Counted from the first letter of the stretch, positions 33,760 through 46,200 are shown. The stretch is DNA of 64,000 bases from Escallonia rubra (GCA_033065855.1 JAVXUO010000943.1:70001-134000); one strand, 5' to 3'. The notes: generated by a model not told the origin, from the sequence alone. Program-made: numbers and translations.

Positions 33760-35876
33760 TGATGCCAAGGAAAGCGGGTTCGTACCTACGTGGAGGTGCC
33801 ACAAAGGCTGTAGTCTGAGTCAGCTTCCAGATGTACAAAGTGAGAGACATTGAGGGTGGAGTACGAGCAGAGAGCAAGGCTTCCCAGACAGGCCATGAGA
33901 GATGGCAGTACTGTGGAGAGAAGGCTGAGATGAACAGGGCTTGCAATCGACAGTCCAAGTTAAGGTCCCAGTCAGGATCCAATGCTACGGTCCAATGTTA
34001 TGTCCAATTGTGTTTCTCTCTCTAGAATCCAAGAGCTCTCAAGTTCTTGAGTGAGAATGTGATTTTGTGAGAATGAGCCAAAAGTCATTGAATAAGTCAT
34101 AAAGTCCATTATTTATAGGAAACAGTGTGCCTGTGTCATCGAGTGCCACATGTCATCCCCTGGGAATGACACGTCAGCAGGGGGTCCAAAAATACCGATT
34201 CTCCGTTGGACTGTTAGTTCCCAAATTTGCGCTACCTGCCCCACACAGTGTCGCTCTACCTGTCTGAGAAGACTGACCACACCACGACAGCATGATCAGA
34301 ATAAGCCCGTTGCCCCAGCCACCGGTCCAAGCCCTTATTGAATCCCACAAAGGTGCGTCAAGAGACGCGTATAGAACCTGACACCGGTGAGGGTTGCCCC
34401 TGTAACCAACTACAAGGCGGACTAGGCGCGATGCCCTCCAAAGACCTGTTCCCGTCCCGGAGTGACCCGGGGGTCATCGTCCTGGGGGCATCGATGATCA
34501 CCGGTAACGTGAGTGGACATGGTCGCAGCTCAGTGCCTAGTGTCATGCAAGTCACCCCAGGCGGTGATAGCTTTGTGGTAACGAGTCTATCCTACTGTGA
34601 AGGGTCCTTGTACCGGAGCACTACGAGCGGAGCCCCTTGGAATGCTGCACACTCCGGAGAGTGGGTCGAAGCATGTTCCACATCCATGGCGGGGTGGGGA
34701 GGGGCATGGTATGGTTAATGAGTGTGGTGGCCGGAGCCATGTAACATGATTGTGGCGCATGGGTGCGATGCCAACGGCATGAGACATTGATTAGGGTGCA
34801 TGGGCGTGGTGCCTAAAGCACGAGACATGATTGTGGCACATGGGCGCGGTGCCTACAACACAAGACATGATTGTGGCGCATGGGCGCGGTGACAACTGTC
34901 GCGAGCCAATTCCTGGTATCGGGGGCACATGTCATGGAAGTGGCGCACGGGCACGGCGACGACATGCGCATGACAATACCTGGTGCTGGGGGCACATGTC
35001 ATGGAAGTGGCGCACGGGCGTCGCAGAGACGGCGCACGGGCGCTCATCGGGCGTCCCGAAGACGGGGCGTGAGCCAAGTGTGTATGTTGTACCAAAATGA
35101 TAAATGCGATCTTTAGTAGTGACAAAGTTGGTGATGGTAGTATGCGGCCGTCAACGAAGGGTCCCTCAGGGGTAGCGCGCGACTTTGGGCGACGGGCATA
35201 GCGGAGGCGGTGCGCGGCCACGAATGACGGATGACGGATGACAGACATCGCGAGGTTGGTGTGTGAGCATTGCGAAGATGCAAAACCTTGTGAAGACAAG
35301 TGCGCGTGGAAGGGGGAGGCCGAAGGCCGAACTTTGGGGGAAGGCCAAGGACAACCGCCTTGGGGAGGCCGAGGCCGACCCTAGGGGGTGGCCAAGGTCA
35401 AGGCCATCCCTCAAAGGGGAGGCCAAGGCCACTTCCCCTATTTGGTGATTTTTGGGCATGCCAACGGTTGGTGTTTTGGTGGACAATGAGGAGTTGGGTA
35501 GTCGAGATACGACGAGCGTGTTGCCGTGAGTCGCACCCACGTAATGAACAAGGTGCCAAAGTCACACACGAGGCGTACATAGTGAAGAACGTGCGAAAAT
35601 GGACATTGCGCGGGGAGTGGGTGACTTGGGGAAGGCCTAAGGCCAAATCTTGGGGGGAAGGCCAAGCCCAACCCCTTGGGGGAGGTCGAGGCAGACCCCA
35701 TGGGCAAGGCCAAGGCTTTTTCCCTTGACCTTGTGGCTCCGGTTGTGCCATGGGCTGATGTTTTTGGTTGAAAGGTGTTCGGCGGTCGCAGCGTGACGAA
35801 GGTGCTAACATGAGTCACGCTGACGTGAAATAATTGGTGCCTAAGTCCGGCACGAGACGTGCAGAGCGAAAAATGC
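33760..35876 (-). repeat. Gypsy 5' LTR
   Basis: Partner of 18626-20862. It ends GAGCGAAAAATGCA, directly against coding sequence of a copia RNase H. Confidence 0.8.
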
Positions 35877-36950
35877 ACCTATACTCGGCTTCACATGTTG
35901 AGAGAGAAACTATTTGTTGCTTCTTCGATGACCACGAAAATATTGCGATCCGATATGAAAAGCATATCCAGATGTGCTCTTCCGATGATCCAAGTCTCTA
36001 CCATATTACTATATGAATAACCAATCATTCTTGATTTTTGAGTGTGCGTATAAAATAGACCATGACTAACCGTACCTCTGACATATCTCAAAATTCTTTT
36101 TGCTGCATTGAAGTGATCTTGTTTTGGTCTCTCCGTGTATCTGTTGACCGATCCAACTGCATATGTTATATTTGGTTGCGTGAAAGTCAAATACCTCAAA
36201 CTTTCAACCATACTCTTGTACAATGTCGGGTTTACCGACTTTCTATTCGAGTCAATTCTCAACTCCACACCTGTTTCTACTGGTATGGCTACTGGATTGC
36301 AATCCTTCATTCTGAACTGGCTCAAAATTTGCTCCGCATACTTCCTTTGCGACATAAATATTCCATCTTCCATTTGTTTTACTTCGACCCCAAGGAAGTA
36401 TGACATTTCACCGATATCGGTCATCTCAAATTCTTTAGTCATGGCTATCTTGAAATTATTGAACATACCTGGATTATTTCCCCCGAATATCATATCGTCC
36501 ACATATAAGCAGACAATCATGATATCACCATCTTGATTTTTCTTCTTGTATAAGGCACGTTCATACGGACTCTTCACGAAATTATTTTTCTGTAAGTACT
36601 TGTCTATTCTCGCGTTCCAAGCTCTCGGAGCTTGCTTTAATCCATACAAAGCTTTCTTCAGACTGTAGACTTTGTCTTCTTGTCCCTTTTTGATATATCC
36701 AGGTGGTTGCTCGATGTAGACTTCTTCTTCTAAGTAACCATTTAGGAATTCCGATTTCATGTCCATCTGATAAATCTTCCATTTATTTTGCACTGTGAGT
36801 GCTATGAGAAGTCTAATAGTGTCAATTCTTGCAACTGGAGCAAATACTTCATCATAGTCAATTCCTTGTTTCTGCTTATAGCCTTTAGCAACTAACATTG
36901 CATTGTGCTTCTCCACCCACTTGATTAGTCTTTGTCTTGTACACCCACTT
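35877..36950 (-). pseudogene. Copia reverse transcriptase and partial RNase H
   Basis: An open frame of 341 codons: KGYKQKQGIDYDEVFAPVAR, DMKSEFLNGYLEEEVYIEQP, LYGLKQAPRAW, and the catalytic CLYVDDMIFGG. RNase H begins GYSYSNMVETW, and one frameshift later reads SSKKQQIVSLSTCEAEY before the junction. RT itself looks functional in sequence. Confidence 0.85.
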
Positions 36951-36999
36951 GACTCTGATTGCCTTGTGTCCTTTTGGAAGATCAGTTAGCTCCCATGTA

Positions 37000-38090
37000 T
37001 CATTTTTTTATTGCAGCAATTTCTTCATTCATGGATTTCTTCCTGTTGTCATCTTCAATAGCCTCTTCATACATCACGGGATCACACTCTACCGCTAAAC
37101 AAAATAGTGAATAATCAAATGTTGTCTTAACAGGTTTTGCAGTTTCATATATGTCATTTAGACTTCGCATTTTCATAGGTGCTCCCCCTGAACTGTTGCT
37201 GCTGCTGGTACCAGATGATGATGGTGTTGATGCATGAGTTCTTGGATTACGGCTTTGTGGAGGAGTCTGATCATCACCATGCTCATCTTGCGTGCTTAAG
37301 TCATCGTCGTCGTCATCATCAACATCATCAAAAAACAACCCTTCTACTTTCTTTTCTTCTTTGCTCCATCTTCAGTAATCTGCTTCATCAGACTCAACAA
37401 TTCGTGAGATAACCACTTTCTTGGTAAGAGGATTATATAGTCTATACGCCTTACTCCTTTTCTCATAGCCGATAAAGATACACTTTTCTTCTTTATCATC
37501 TAACTTCTTTCTCTTTTGATAAGAAATATGGGCATATGCAATACACCCAAAAATTCTGAGATGTTTAACTTTCGGCTTGCTACCACTATATGCTTCATTT
37601 GGCGTCTTGAACTTTACACTCGTTGTTGGGCATCGATTTACCAAATAAACTGCACATTGAACGGCTTGAGCCCAAAACGTTCTTGGTAGGTGCTTTCCCT
37701 TCACCATGCTTCTTGCCATATCAAGAATCGTACGATCCTTTCTTTCTGCAATGCCATTTTGTTGCGGCGTATAAGAGGTTGTCAACTAATAAATAATTCC
37801 ATGCTTTTTACAGTAACCTTCAAATAACTTCGAGGTGTAATCGTCTCCTCTGTCAGACTTGAATATCTCTAGATACTGTCCACTTTGTTTTTCAGCCATT
37901 GCTTTGAATTCCATGAATTTATCAAGGGCTTCCGATTTTTCTTTAAGAATATACACCCAACTCTTTCTACTGAAATCATCAATAAAAGTAAGGCAGTACC
38001 TGTTTCTGCCAAGCGATGGAATATAAAATGGACCAGCTATATTGGAGTGCACAATCTCTAGTGGCCTTCTGGCTCTCTAGGATTTTCCAA
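37000..38090 (-). pseudogene. Copia integrase and pol linker
   Basis: 38052-37786 reads MHSNIAGPFYIPSLGRNRYC, TFIDDFSRKSWVY and FKSDRGDDYTSKLF. A stop follows, then [38 protein letters not shown] and [14 protein letters not shown]. The catalytic D-D-E set is visible. The 37338-37000 frame is the acidic, Ser-rich linker before RT (DDVDDDDDDD). Confidence 0.8.
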
Positions 38091-38295
38091 CTTCAAAACT
38101 CTGTCTGTGTTGTTTCCCTTTAACGCAAGCTTCACATAACTGATCTGGTTCATTAATTTCTGGCAGACCTTCACCATCTTTGTTCTCGATAACAACCTTA
38201 GACCGGTAAAACCAAGATGACCAAATCTTAGATGTCATAACCATGAATCATCTTTAATGACAGACTTCATGCATTTCATCATTTCTGTTCAGATA

Positions 38296-39640
38296 TCAAG
38301 TGTGAAAAGACGATTCTTTTGTCATTTCAACTTCGGTAATTAATTCTCTATCTCTGTTTCTGATAACGAGAGAGCCGTCCTTCATGTGTATGTCGTACTC
38401 CTTTTCTAAGAGTTGACCCAGACTGATAATATTGCTTTTTAAGGATGGTACATAATAAACATATGATATATATTTTCTATCTCCATTCTTTAAAGTAATC
38501 ATGCGTTTACCTTTGCCTTTGACCGGAATCTTTGACGAGTCCCCGAAAGTAACTTCTCCTTTGATTGTCTCGTCCAAATCCATGAACAACTCTTTTAAAC
38601 CACTCATGTGGTTGCTGGCCCCAGTGTCGAGATACCAAACATTTTTTCTGCACTCTTCATTTCCTCTGTAAGTGAGAAAAATAACATCTTCCACATTTTT
38701 CTCTTCAGCTGTTGCAAAATTATTTCTTTCCTCCATCTTAGGAGTTGATCTGCACTCGTAACTAAAATGACCATATTTATTGCAATTATAGCATTTCAAC
38801 TGAGATTCATCACCTCGTTGTTGAAATTCGCCTCTACCTCTGCTTCTAAATCCTCGATCGTGACTATATGCTTGATAGCCATCGCTTGTTTGGCCTCTTT
38901 CAAAAGATTGTCTGCCACGTCCTCGTTCACCGCGTCCACTGCATTCACCACATCCACCTCTATAGCCACTACGATCTCCTCTACCTCGTCCATAGCTACT
39001 GCTGACTTGATTTTTGCCTACATATAATTTGCTTTGCAAAGCTTGCTCCAAATTACCACTATTTTTATTTTGGTTTATTCTTTGCTCATGAGCTTGAAGA
39101 GAACCAACAAGCTCATCTATAGAAATTTGAGACAAATCTTTCGATCCTTCAATCGCAGTGACAACATAATCAAATTTTCGAGTTAGAGAACGTAATAGTT
39201 TTTCCATTACCCTCACATCATCAAGAGGTTCTCCATTTCTTTTCATCTCGTTTGCCACCGTTTTCAAACGAGTAATATTTTCTGAACTTTGCATTTTTAA
39301 CGTTTCAAATTCAGCTCTTAGCGATTGAAGACGTACATTTTTAGCCTTTTCAATTCCTTGTAGAGATTTTTGCAGAATCTCCCACGCATCATTTGATGTT
39401 ATTGCGTCTGATATTTTTTCAAAGGTTGATTCGTCAACTCCTTGAAAAATTAAGAACAAGGCCTTCTTATTCTTCTTTCGCGATTCTCTTAGCGCCGTCT
39501 TCTGGGCGTTTGATAAAGCTGCTTCGGCCGTCACATCTGCAGGCTCGATACATCCGTCTTCAACGATTTCCCATAATTCTTGTGATCCGAGCAGAACCTT
39601 CATTTGGATGCTCCAATTCCCATAGTTCGTTTTTGTTAAT
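38296..39640 (-). pseudogene. Copia gag and protease
   Basis: Open over 435 codons. The UBN2-type gag core includes WEILQKSLQGIEKAKNVRLQ and NITRLKTVANEMKRNG. An Arg/Gly-rich region follows, then a zinc knuckle CYNCNKYGHFSYEC. The protease site is [13 protein letters not shown] with the D-T-G triad intact. LEKEYDIHMKDG leads toward integrase. Confidence 0.85.
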
Positions 39641-39707
39641 TTTGGGATCTACGGCTGAATTATATTGGCCATCTGTTCACTTTCTTGAAACGTAGAATTG
39701 AACTTGC

Positions 39708-39720
39708 GACTCTGATACCA
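39708..39720 (-). promoter_or_regulatory. Copia primer binding site
   Basis: The minus strand reads TGGTATCAGAGTC, matching the initiator-Met tRNA 3' end, three bases inside the LTR end. Confidence 0.75.
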
Positions 39721-39723
39721 CTT

Positions 39724-39975
39724 GTTGGAAGAGTAATGGGATCACAAACTATAATTCGAACAACAACGATATATATCGACACAGGGTTTCTAATATAAAA
39801 AACACTCTTGAACCAAAATATATGTAACTCACAAATTTGGTGTTTCAACACCTCTATTTCTTTTTTTCTCTAAATGCTTCTATCTCTCTAATTTTTTTTT
39901 TCTCTCAACTACTGCTTGTGTTTTTTCTCCCAAAATCACTCACTAGAAATAAACAAGACTTCCGATACATACACA
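39724..39975 (-). repeat. Copia 5' LTR
   Basis: On the plus strand it starts TGTTGGAAGAG. The far border is set by the start of the 39960-42835 duplication and an ACA near 39975, so it is approximate. Confidence 0.55.
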
Positions 39976-40051
39976 TATATAAATGTCTCCAACTTCATCA
40001 ACATCTATTTTATCAGTTGGCCCATGTTGGGAAGCAAAATTATACATCATG

Positions 40052-40217
40052 CCACACTTTTTAGAAATTGCTGTTTGAAACCACGTTTTAAAAGTAAAAA
40101 TCACTGTTTCAAACAGAGATTTCTACTTTATTTTTACTTTAAAGTAGAAAACGATGTTTGAAACAACGATTTCTACCTTGAAATCGTGGTTTCAAACAGC
40201 ATTTTCCAAAAGTGTGG
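40052..40217. mobile_element. Foldback MITE, 166 bp
   Basis: Long inverted repeat, CCACACTTTTTAGAAATTGC with GTTTGAAACCACG on the left and its near-complement ending AAAAGTGTGG on the right. The transcript would be one hairpin. No convincing target duplication. Part of the arm text (TTTCAAACAGAGATTTC) recurs in the element at 53040-53360. Confidence 0.7.
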
Positions 40218-40316
40218 TATGCAGGTAAATAAGTTTCAAAATAGAGTATATTGATAATTAAGTTTTAAATATGTATTAATTAGGGAAAAAACTCTCATCC
40301 ATATCCATTCTAATTA

Positions 40317-40524
40317 GGGCTAATTACACTTATATCCCTGATGTTTAGGAGTAATTACAGGTAAGGACAATAATTTTGATAAATTACACTTATGTCCGTT
40401 GACCAGACAGAATGTTAAAAACCCTAACAGTTTTGATAAAAAGACTGTATTACCCTCAAGTTATAAATCTATTTATTCAAATGCCATTATCTTAAATTTT
40501 TCTCTCTATTAAATTCTCTTAAAT

Positions 40525-40557
<33 letters not shown>

Positions 40558-41406
40558 TCCCCCACCACCCTGCACACCACTCCACCGTTGCTACCACCTT
40601 CCCTCCACCCCTCATGTTGTTGCGCCTACCATTCCCCACCGCGACGTAGAAAACCAGATCGGTGAGATCACGGCCAACCAGCCATGGCGAGATCGGCGAG
40701 ATTGTGGGTTTGCGAAGGGATTGCCGGGATCGGCGAGATCGTGGGTTTGCAAAGGGATTGCCGGGATCTGCGGGATCGTGGGTTTCCGAAATAGGGTTTT
40801 AGAGAGAGAGAGAGCTGCCGGCTGTGTGGGTTTGCGAAGGGATTGCCGGTAGCGTGGTGCGGGAAGGGGCTTGCCGGCGTGGTGGGGTGCTACGGGGAGA
40901 GGCTGCCGACATGGTGGGTGGTGCGGGGAGAGGCTGCTGGCGTGGTGGGGTGGTGTGGACAGGGGCCGCCGGCAGTTAGGGGCCAGGGAAGGAGCCACTG
41001 CCGACGGCGGGGGGCAGGGGTGGGAGGCGACGGCCGGCGGGGACTTCAGATTCACCGGCAATAGGAGAGAGAACATAAAACCCTAATTTGCAAATTAGGG
41101 TTTCAAGAAAACCCTAATTTGTAAATTAGGATTTCAACAAAATCCTAAAACTAAAACTGATAAATAAATCGTATATAATAATAAACAGATATTTTTCAAT
41201 ATATACAGTACAAGAGGTAGTATCGTCATTTTAAAAATACATATTGACGACATCATACAAAAAGTACACTTTTTGGACAGAGTCCTGACGGATGGACACG
41301 GCTGATACATTTTAAAAGTGTTTGGTCACGTTATGTTACATTTTAAAACTTAATGTCCTTAACTGTAATTATACCCTAACCGCAGGGACATATGTGTAAT
41401 TTGCCC
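40317..41406. mobile_element. Mutator-like element, 1.09 kb, non-autonomous
   Basis: A perfect 9-bp target duplication TTCTAATTA (40308-40316 and 41407-41415) is the Mutator hallmark. Terminal inverted repeats of about 60 bp start GGGCTAATTACACTTATATC and (reverse) GGGCAAATTACACATATGTC. The interior is strikingly GC-rich compared with its surroundings. It has a (CT)n run at 40528-40549 and tandem repeats of 37 bp at 40691-40795 (GATCGGCGAGATYGTGGGTT). The single long frame (41076-40612, minus) is Pro/Ser-rich without a domain. It could be a Pack-MULE with a captured gene piece, but the source is not identifiable. Confidence 0.85.
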
Positions 41407-42924
41407 TTCTAATTAACTACACTTTCCTTTTGAACTCAGCAATTTCCCTCTCCACCTGCAATGCATATTCTTTCTGCCGCTTCACCTTCACACAGGAAAA
41501 TATCCTACTGATCCACAGCTGCAGTGAGCGCCAAGGTAAATTCCAGTTTTTCTGTACTCGCAGCTTCTCTGTATTGCTTCTACTTGCAGCTTCTCTGTAT
41601 TGATCGAAACTTCCTTCTTAGAAAATCCCTGCTCTCCAGAAAATCCGTCACCCCAGAGCGCATCATCCTCATCATAGGTAAGAAATCTTCCTTCTTATGT
41701 TCCTTATGTCAATTTTTAAATTTTGTGCCTCATGATCTTCATCACAGCTAACAAATTTTGCTAAACTTTTGATTTGATAAGCCAAGTCCTTCCTGCATAA
41801 CCTGCTAACTCCTAGGATTCCTAGATGGGTCCGTCCATCTATTTGAACTGTCAATTATCTTCTTCTTCACGCACACACCCCGCCTCATTTTCATCACAGG
41901 TAAGAAATCTTGGCTCTTAACTTTTCTTTTGCCAATCTGTAAATTCTAAATGTCGGCGCTCAAATTTTTGATTGTTTGTTTTCTTAATTTTGCTTCACGG
42001 AATATCTATTTGGACTTGATTGGGGGATTAGAAAGAGATGGTAATGTTTAATGTTTTGAAGTTTCGTTTCAATTATCGTTAATTTTTATCTCGAATCACT
42101 TATTGTAGTTAACTACAGATTTGTATTTAAATCTTCTGCAATCTTCGTTTAATTCTTCAATTGAGGTAATACAGTAATCATCTCCTCCATGGTTTCTTTA
42201 GTTTCATCAAAATCCAATTTCCTTCCTTCAATTGTAGTATAACAATCAGGGGTTACTTTGGATATGACTTCAATTTGATCCACGCTTTTGCAATGTAATT
42301 TGGAATTGGTTTCATTTTCGGATCGGAATTTTGTTTCGGATTTTGATTGAGCCAAAAAATTGGGTGACCGTCTAGTGTATTACGGCGTTAACCGGTGCCA
42401 AGAGCTCATTAACGTTAATAGTAGACAGTGGTGGTTGTATGTAGCAGGTATGGTGGTGGACCACTATGGTGGTGAGTTCGGATGTAGGGAAGGAGAGGAT
42501 CTTCAATTGGAGGATGGTGCGTACGTATTGCACTATCAACATTGGTCTTTCTCTTGGTTCTTATATGCATGGACAAGTATTCAATTGAGATGTATTTTCA
42601 GCATCGTTAATTCCTGTGTCATACCTTGGTACATGGCGAAGTTGCTCGTATATGTGCAACTACCTTCTAAATTGCAAATGTATTTGCGATAACCATGATG
42701 GTTCAGAGGTCTCCTACCTTAGAATGAGGGGGTCCAAATCTCACCCAGTGCAGGATGCAGTCTCCTCCCTCCTTTCATATATATGGGCATAAAAAATGGA
42801 TGCAAGTGTTAAGATGTCTGGGAAAATGTGATGACTTTTAGCAGTAGCAGCAGCACAACTCGTCACATGCTCCAAAACTTCATTAGATCCTTGTTACCAG
42901 CAGCGAAAACATGATTATTTATGT

Positions 42925-44560
42925 GTCTATACACATATATAAAAGTCACCAACCTGATCAACATCCATTTTAGCTCTTGCCCCACCGTCTCCCCATCCAG
43001 TTTCTCTGTATTGCTTCTACTTACAGCTTCTCTATTTTGATTCAAATTTGCAGCATCTCACCCCAGAGCTCATCATCCTCATCCAGGTAGCAAATCTTGC
43101 TTCATGACTTGAAGTTTCGTTTCAATTATGGTTAGTTTTTATCTGGAATCACTTATTGTAGTTAACTATAGGCTTGTACTTCAATCTAGGCATATACTGC
43201 AATTGAAGGGAGGAAATTGGGTTCTGATGAAAGTAAAGAAACCATGGAAGAGATGATTACTGTATTACCTCAATTGAAGAATTAAAGTCCTCCATGGTTT
43301 CTTTACTTAGTTAACTATATGCTTAGATCTTTGCTCTTGAAATAGTCTTATTACTTCAAAGATTAATAGCAGGTCTGATTCGACAAGGGAACAGACATAT
43401 TGATTTCTCTTTTTCTTACTTTTGTGCTTCATATTAATGGCATGTTACAGTAGTTTTATGACATGTGAGTCTGGTATAGCATTTGGAAATCTGGAAGATG
43501 CATGAAAGTATTACATTTAGGTTATTATAGATCATTGTGTTTTAGTCCGTCTCACTCTGCAATCAGAGTATGTGAGTGGTTCCTCGAATCTGATTCAGAT
43601 TGATCCATGTTCGCACTTGGTAGATTGTTTCAACCAAAAATTAGGTCAATCATTTGTCACGAGGGATCTCTGAGAAACTATATCTTGTTTTAATCTCTGA
43701 TGCCCATATGTTTTCTAGAGTTTAGTGAGTTTTATTTCGTCCAATCTTTAATAGTTGTAGTAACATCAGCCTGATGCACGTGTTATGTATTTGGGACACT
43801 ATTGGATTGTTTTCTTTAGCATGTACTTCGAAATGATGGACTTTCAGTAGATGCATATCCTCGTCTACTTGTATATGTTTTGATAGAATGGGTTTGCTCT
43901 GTGCTGTTTTCTGTCCTGTTAAGCCTGTGTTTTGAACTATTGTAAGAATGCAATACCATCCCCAGCCCCTCCCCACGTAACCCCCCGAGCCCGGTTGCAG
44001 CGATCTCAACGAATTTCCGGTCTCGCCTCCAGGCACAACCCAGATTTGCAATGCCAAAAAATCACCGTTGACCACCATCAACAACTCGACTAACATCATC
44101 TTCGCCTCATGCCCTCTCCCAAAATTAGTTTAGGGATTACTTTGGATATGACTTCGATTTGATCCGGGCCTTTGGTATGCAATTTAGATTTCGTTTTACT
44201 TTCAGATGTAGGGAAGGAGACGATCTTCTCTAGGAGGACGGTGCGTACATATTGCAATATCAAAATTTTTCTTCCTCTGGGTTCCTATATACATGGACAA
44301 GTATTCAATTGAAATATATTTTTAGCATCGTTAATTCCTGTGTGATACCTCAGTACATGGCGAAGTTGCTCGTACATGTGCAAGTACCTTCTAAAATGCA
44401 AATGTATCTGCAATAACCATAATGGCTCAGAGGTCTCCTACCTTATAATGAAGGGGTCCAGATCTCACCCACTGCTGGATGCAGTCTCCTCCCTCCTTTC
44501 ATATATCTGGGGCATAAAAATGGATTCAAGTTTTAAGATGTTTGAGCAAATGAGATGACT
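42925..44560. repeat. Tandem duplication, copy B
   Basis: The most conserved part is 44205-44560 against 42470-42835 (for example GACAAGTATTCAATTGA.ATGT, TACATGGCGAAGTTGCTCGT, GATGCAGTCTCCTCCCTCCT). No gene is encoded; the frames are short and differ between copies. Confidence 0.75.
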
Positions 44561-45614
44561 ATTAGCTGAATTTCATCAACTGCACTGTTACTTTTCGTAG
44601 GAGAAATCTTTATTTCTATATAAAGTCAACAGCTGGAATCTTTACTTCTCTGTTACTTTTCCTTGGAGAAATCTTAGCTGAATTTCTTCTTTATTTCATA
44701 AAAATGCGAACTTCTCATCCTGCATCGTGTCGTCAACTTCTTGGATGAAAGAACTACAAAGTACTAAGAAATGTGCTCCAGTTTTCCCCGTTTTTTCCGT
44801 TGCGAGTGGACTAGGCTTTGGAACCATATAACGAATTTCTGGGTGCCTGTAGATCTCTTTACGTATATATTTTCATCGGCTGAAAGTTTCTTTTCACTTT
44901 AACATTTGGGAGCTGTCTTTTAATTACATATAACCATGCATATGTGTCTGAATGTAGCTAACTAAGAAGGTTTGATAACTGAACTGCTTCGTTTGTGAAT
45001 GGACTGATGGCCAGTTTCTTAGAAATGGTGTCGTCACTGTCACTGTTGTATAGCTACCACTTGAACCTTTTACTGTTTGCAACTTCAAGAGAAATCATTA
45101 AAAACATGAAATGTGAATTCTGTAGTCTTAAATTGAGCGATGTTTTATTAACTTCTATTGGACATTTCGTTGTTTTGTAATCTGTTGTTCGACATTCTTC
45201 ATTTGCTTTCTTGTTCACAAACTGCCTACAAAATCTCCCCAGCTTCTCTTATGTCAAATTTTCCTGATTATTGTTATGTAACTATGCTATTGCCTTCTTT
45301 CGCTCAGATGGTTTTATAAGTAATGTATTGTTTTATTCCAATGACATTGCTCTATGATACTGACTACAGCTGTTATTTCCTTTCAAATAGATTTATGGCA
45401 GTCGAATATATGATGCTTCGTCAAATAAATGAACAGACTAAACCTTGGAAAGCGAAACAATAATCATGGCAGTCGAATAAATGTCCAAGTCGGGCGTCAC
45501 AAAATTCTAAACTTACATATTGGCTGACGAAGAGGTTATTCTTTATGTTCATTCTATTAGATGTATTACATTATTTTTGTATGACTTATATGATTGTCTC
45601 TTAATACAACATAG
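44561..45614 (+). other. Upstream of the RPA pseudogene; no exon identified
   Basis: It should hold the promoter and first exons of the RPA gene, but no N-terminal RPA text could be read. The short frame 44995-45180 has no recognisable domain. Confidence 0.35.
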
Positions 45615-46200
45615 GGAACTAAAATCCAAGCCACTGCATTTGGCGATGATATTCCAAACTTCAGTGCAGCTCTCGATGCAGACAACGAATATTTCTTTAG
45701 TAATGGTAGCGTGCAAAGAGTCCGAGTAGTCCAAAGGGTTGCTGATAGCAACTACCAAATCATGTTGAATTCAAAGATGAAGATAGAGAATGTTACCAGC
45801 GTAGTGCCACACCAGTATAATTTCATTCCTCTCTCGCAACTGAGCAACTACTTGGGTACTGGTGCTACAGTAGGTATGTTTCCATTTGTTTGTTGTTTTG
45901 AGCTTTGTAATTTTACAACCATGTAATTAATTGTCATGTTATTTACTTTCCTTGCAATCTGACCACAGACATTCTTGCAATTGCAATTGAAGTGTTGTCA
46001 ACAAAAAGCACAACTCCTCGTGCATCAGGATATCCAGCACGTGTGCGGGACATTGTGATCATTGACCAATCGTAAGTTCTACCATCATATGCTTTTGGAA
46101 AATTCACACAACAATTGTAATCATTATTAACTTGATGGCAGTATGAGGCCAATCAGATTGGCAACCTAGAATGAATTTGTCTCCGATGAATGTGAGAGTA
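45615..46200 (+). pseudogene. RPA large-subunit-like, DNA-binding domain A (Helitron type)
   Basis: Single-stranded DNA-binding protein carried by plant Helitrons. Exon 45615-45873 follows AACATAG and ends before GTATGT. It encodes GTKIQATAFGDDIPNFSAAL, NEYFFSNGSVQRVRVV, YQIMLNSKMKIENVTSV and FIPLSQLSNY, matching the first OB fold of RPA70 (GTRIQAT...). Exon 45969-46071 follows GACCACAG and encodes DILAIAIEVLSTKS and ARVRDIVIIDQS. The third exon, from 46141, reads MRPIRLAT, a TAG, then NEFVSDECESS. The family has Trp there (L-W-x-E-F), so a TGG to TAG change is the likely inactivating lesion. It faces the helicase pseudogene at 46386-47325. Confidence 0.75.

Larger units (their letters stand above)
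18626..35876 (-). mobile_element. Tat-lineage Ty3/gypsy retrotransposon with antisense PMD gene
   Basis: Minus-strand element bounded by LTRs at 18626-20862 (3') and 33760-35876 (5'). Just inside the 5' LTR the minus strand reads TTTTGGCAACTCTGCTAGGG, a primer site of the GGCRACTCTGCTGGGG kind used by Tat/Ogre elements. Order on the minus strand is gag, protease, reverse transcriptase, RNase H, a second archaeal-type RNase H, integrase. The second RNase H and the long spacer before the 3' LTR are Tat hallmarks. The spacer carries an oppositely oriented PMD gene and a hAT element (22083-23066). Stops and frameshifts in gag, RT and RNase H make it non-autonomous; integrase remains open. No target duplication is visible, and the 5' LTR abuts a truncated copia. 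A clear polypurine tract next to the 3' LTR was not found, so the 20862 border is approximate. Confidence 0.85.
35877..39975 (-). mobile_element. Ty1/copia retrotransposon, 3' end missing
   Basis: Order on the minus strand is LTR, initiator-Met primer site, gag, protease, integrase, RT, RNase H, as in all copia elements. The element stops within RNase H at ...STCEAEY (plus 35877), where the gypsy LTR begins; the rest of RNase H and the 3' LTR are absent. There are only a few frameshifts, so it is fairly young. Confidence 0.85.
39960..42835. repeat. Tandem duplication, copy A (with later insertions)
   Basis: It matches copy B (42925-44560) in order: TACACATATATAAA..GTC..CCAAC, TCTCTGTATTGCTTCTACTT, CACCCCAGAGC.CATCATCCTC, GAATCACTTATTGTAGTTAACTA, then 42470-42835 with 44205-44560. 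Copy A is longer because it holds a foldback MITE (40052-40217) and a Mutator-like element (40317-41406). Some stretches resemble leader sequence of the RPA gene downstream. Confidence 0.7.

Noticed and set aside
40612..41076. 154-codon Pro-rich minus-strand frame
   Set aside because: Composition bias and tandem units inside a Mutator-like element explain the lack of stops.
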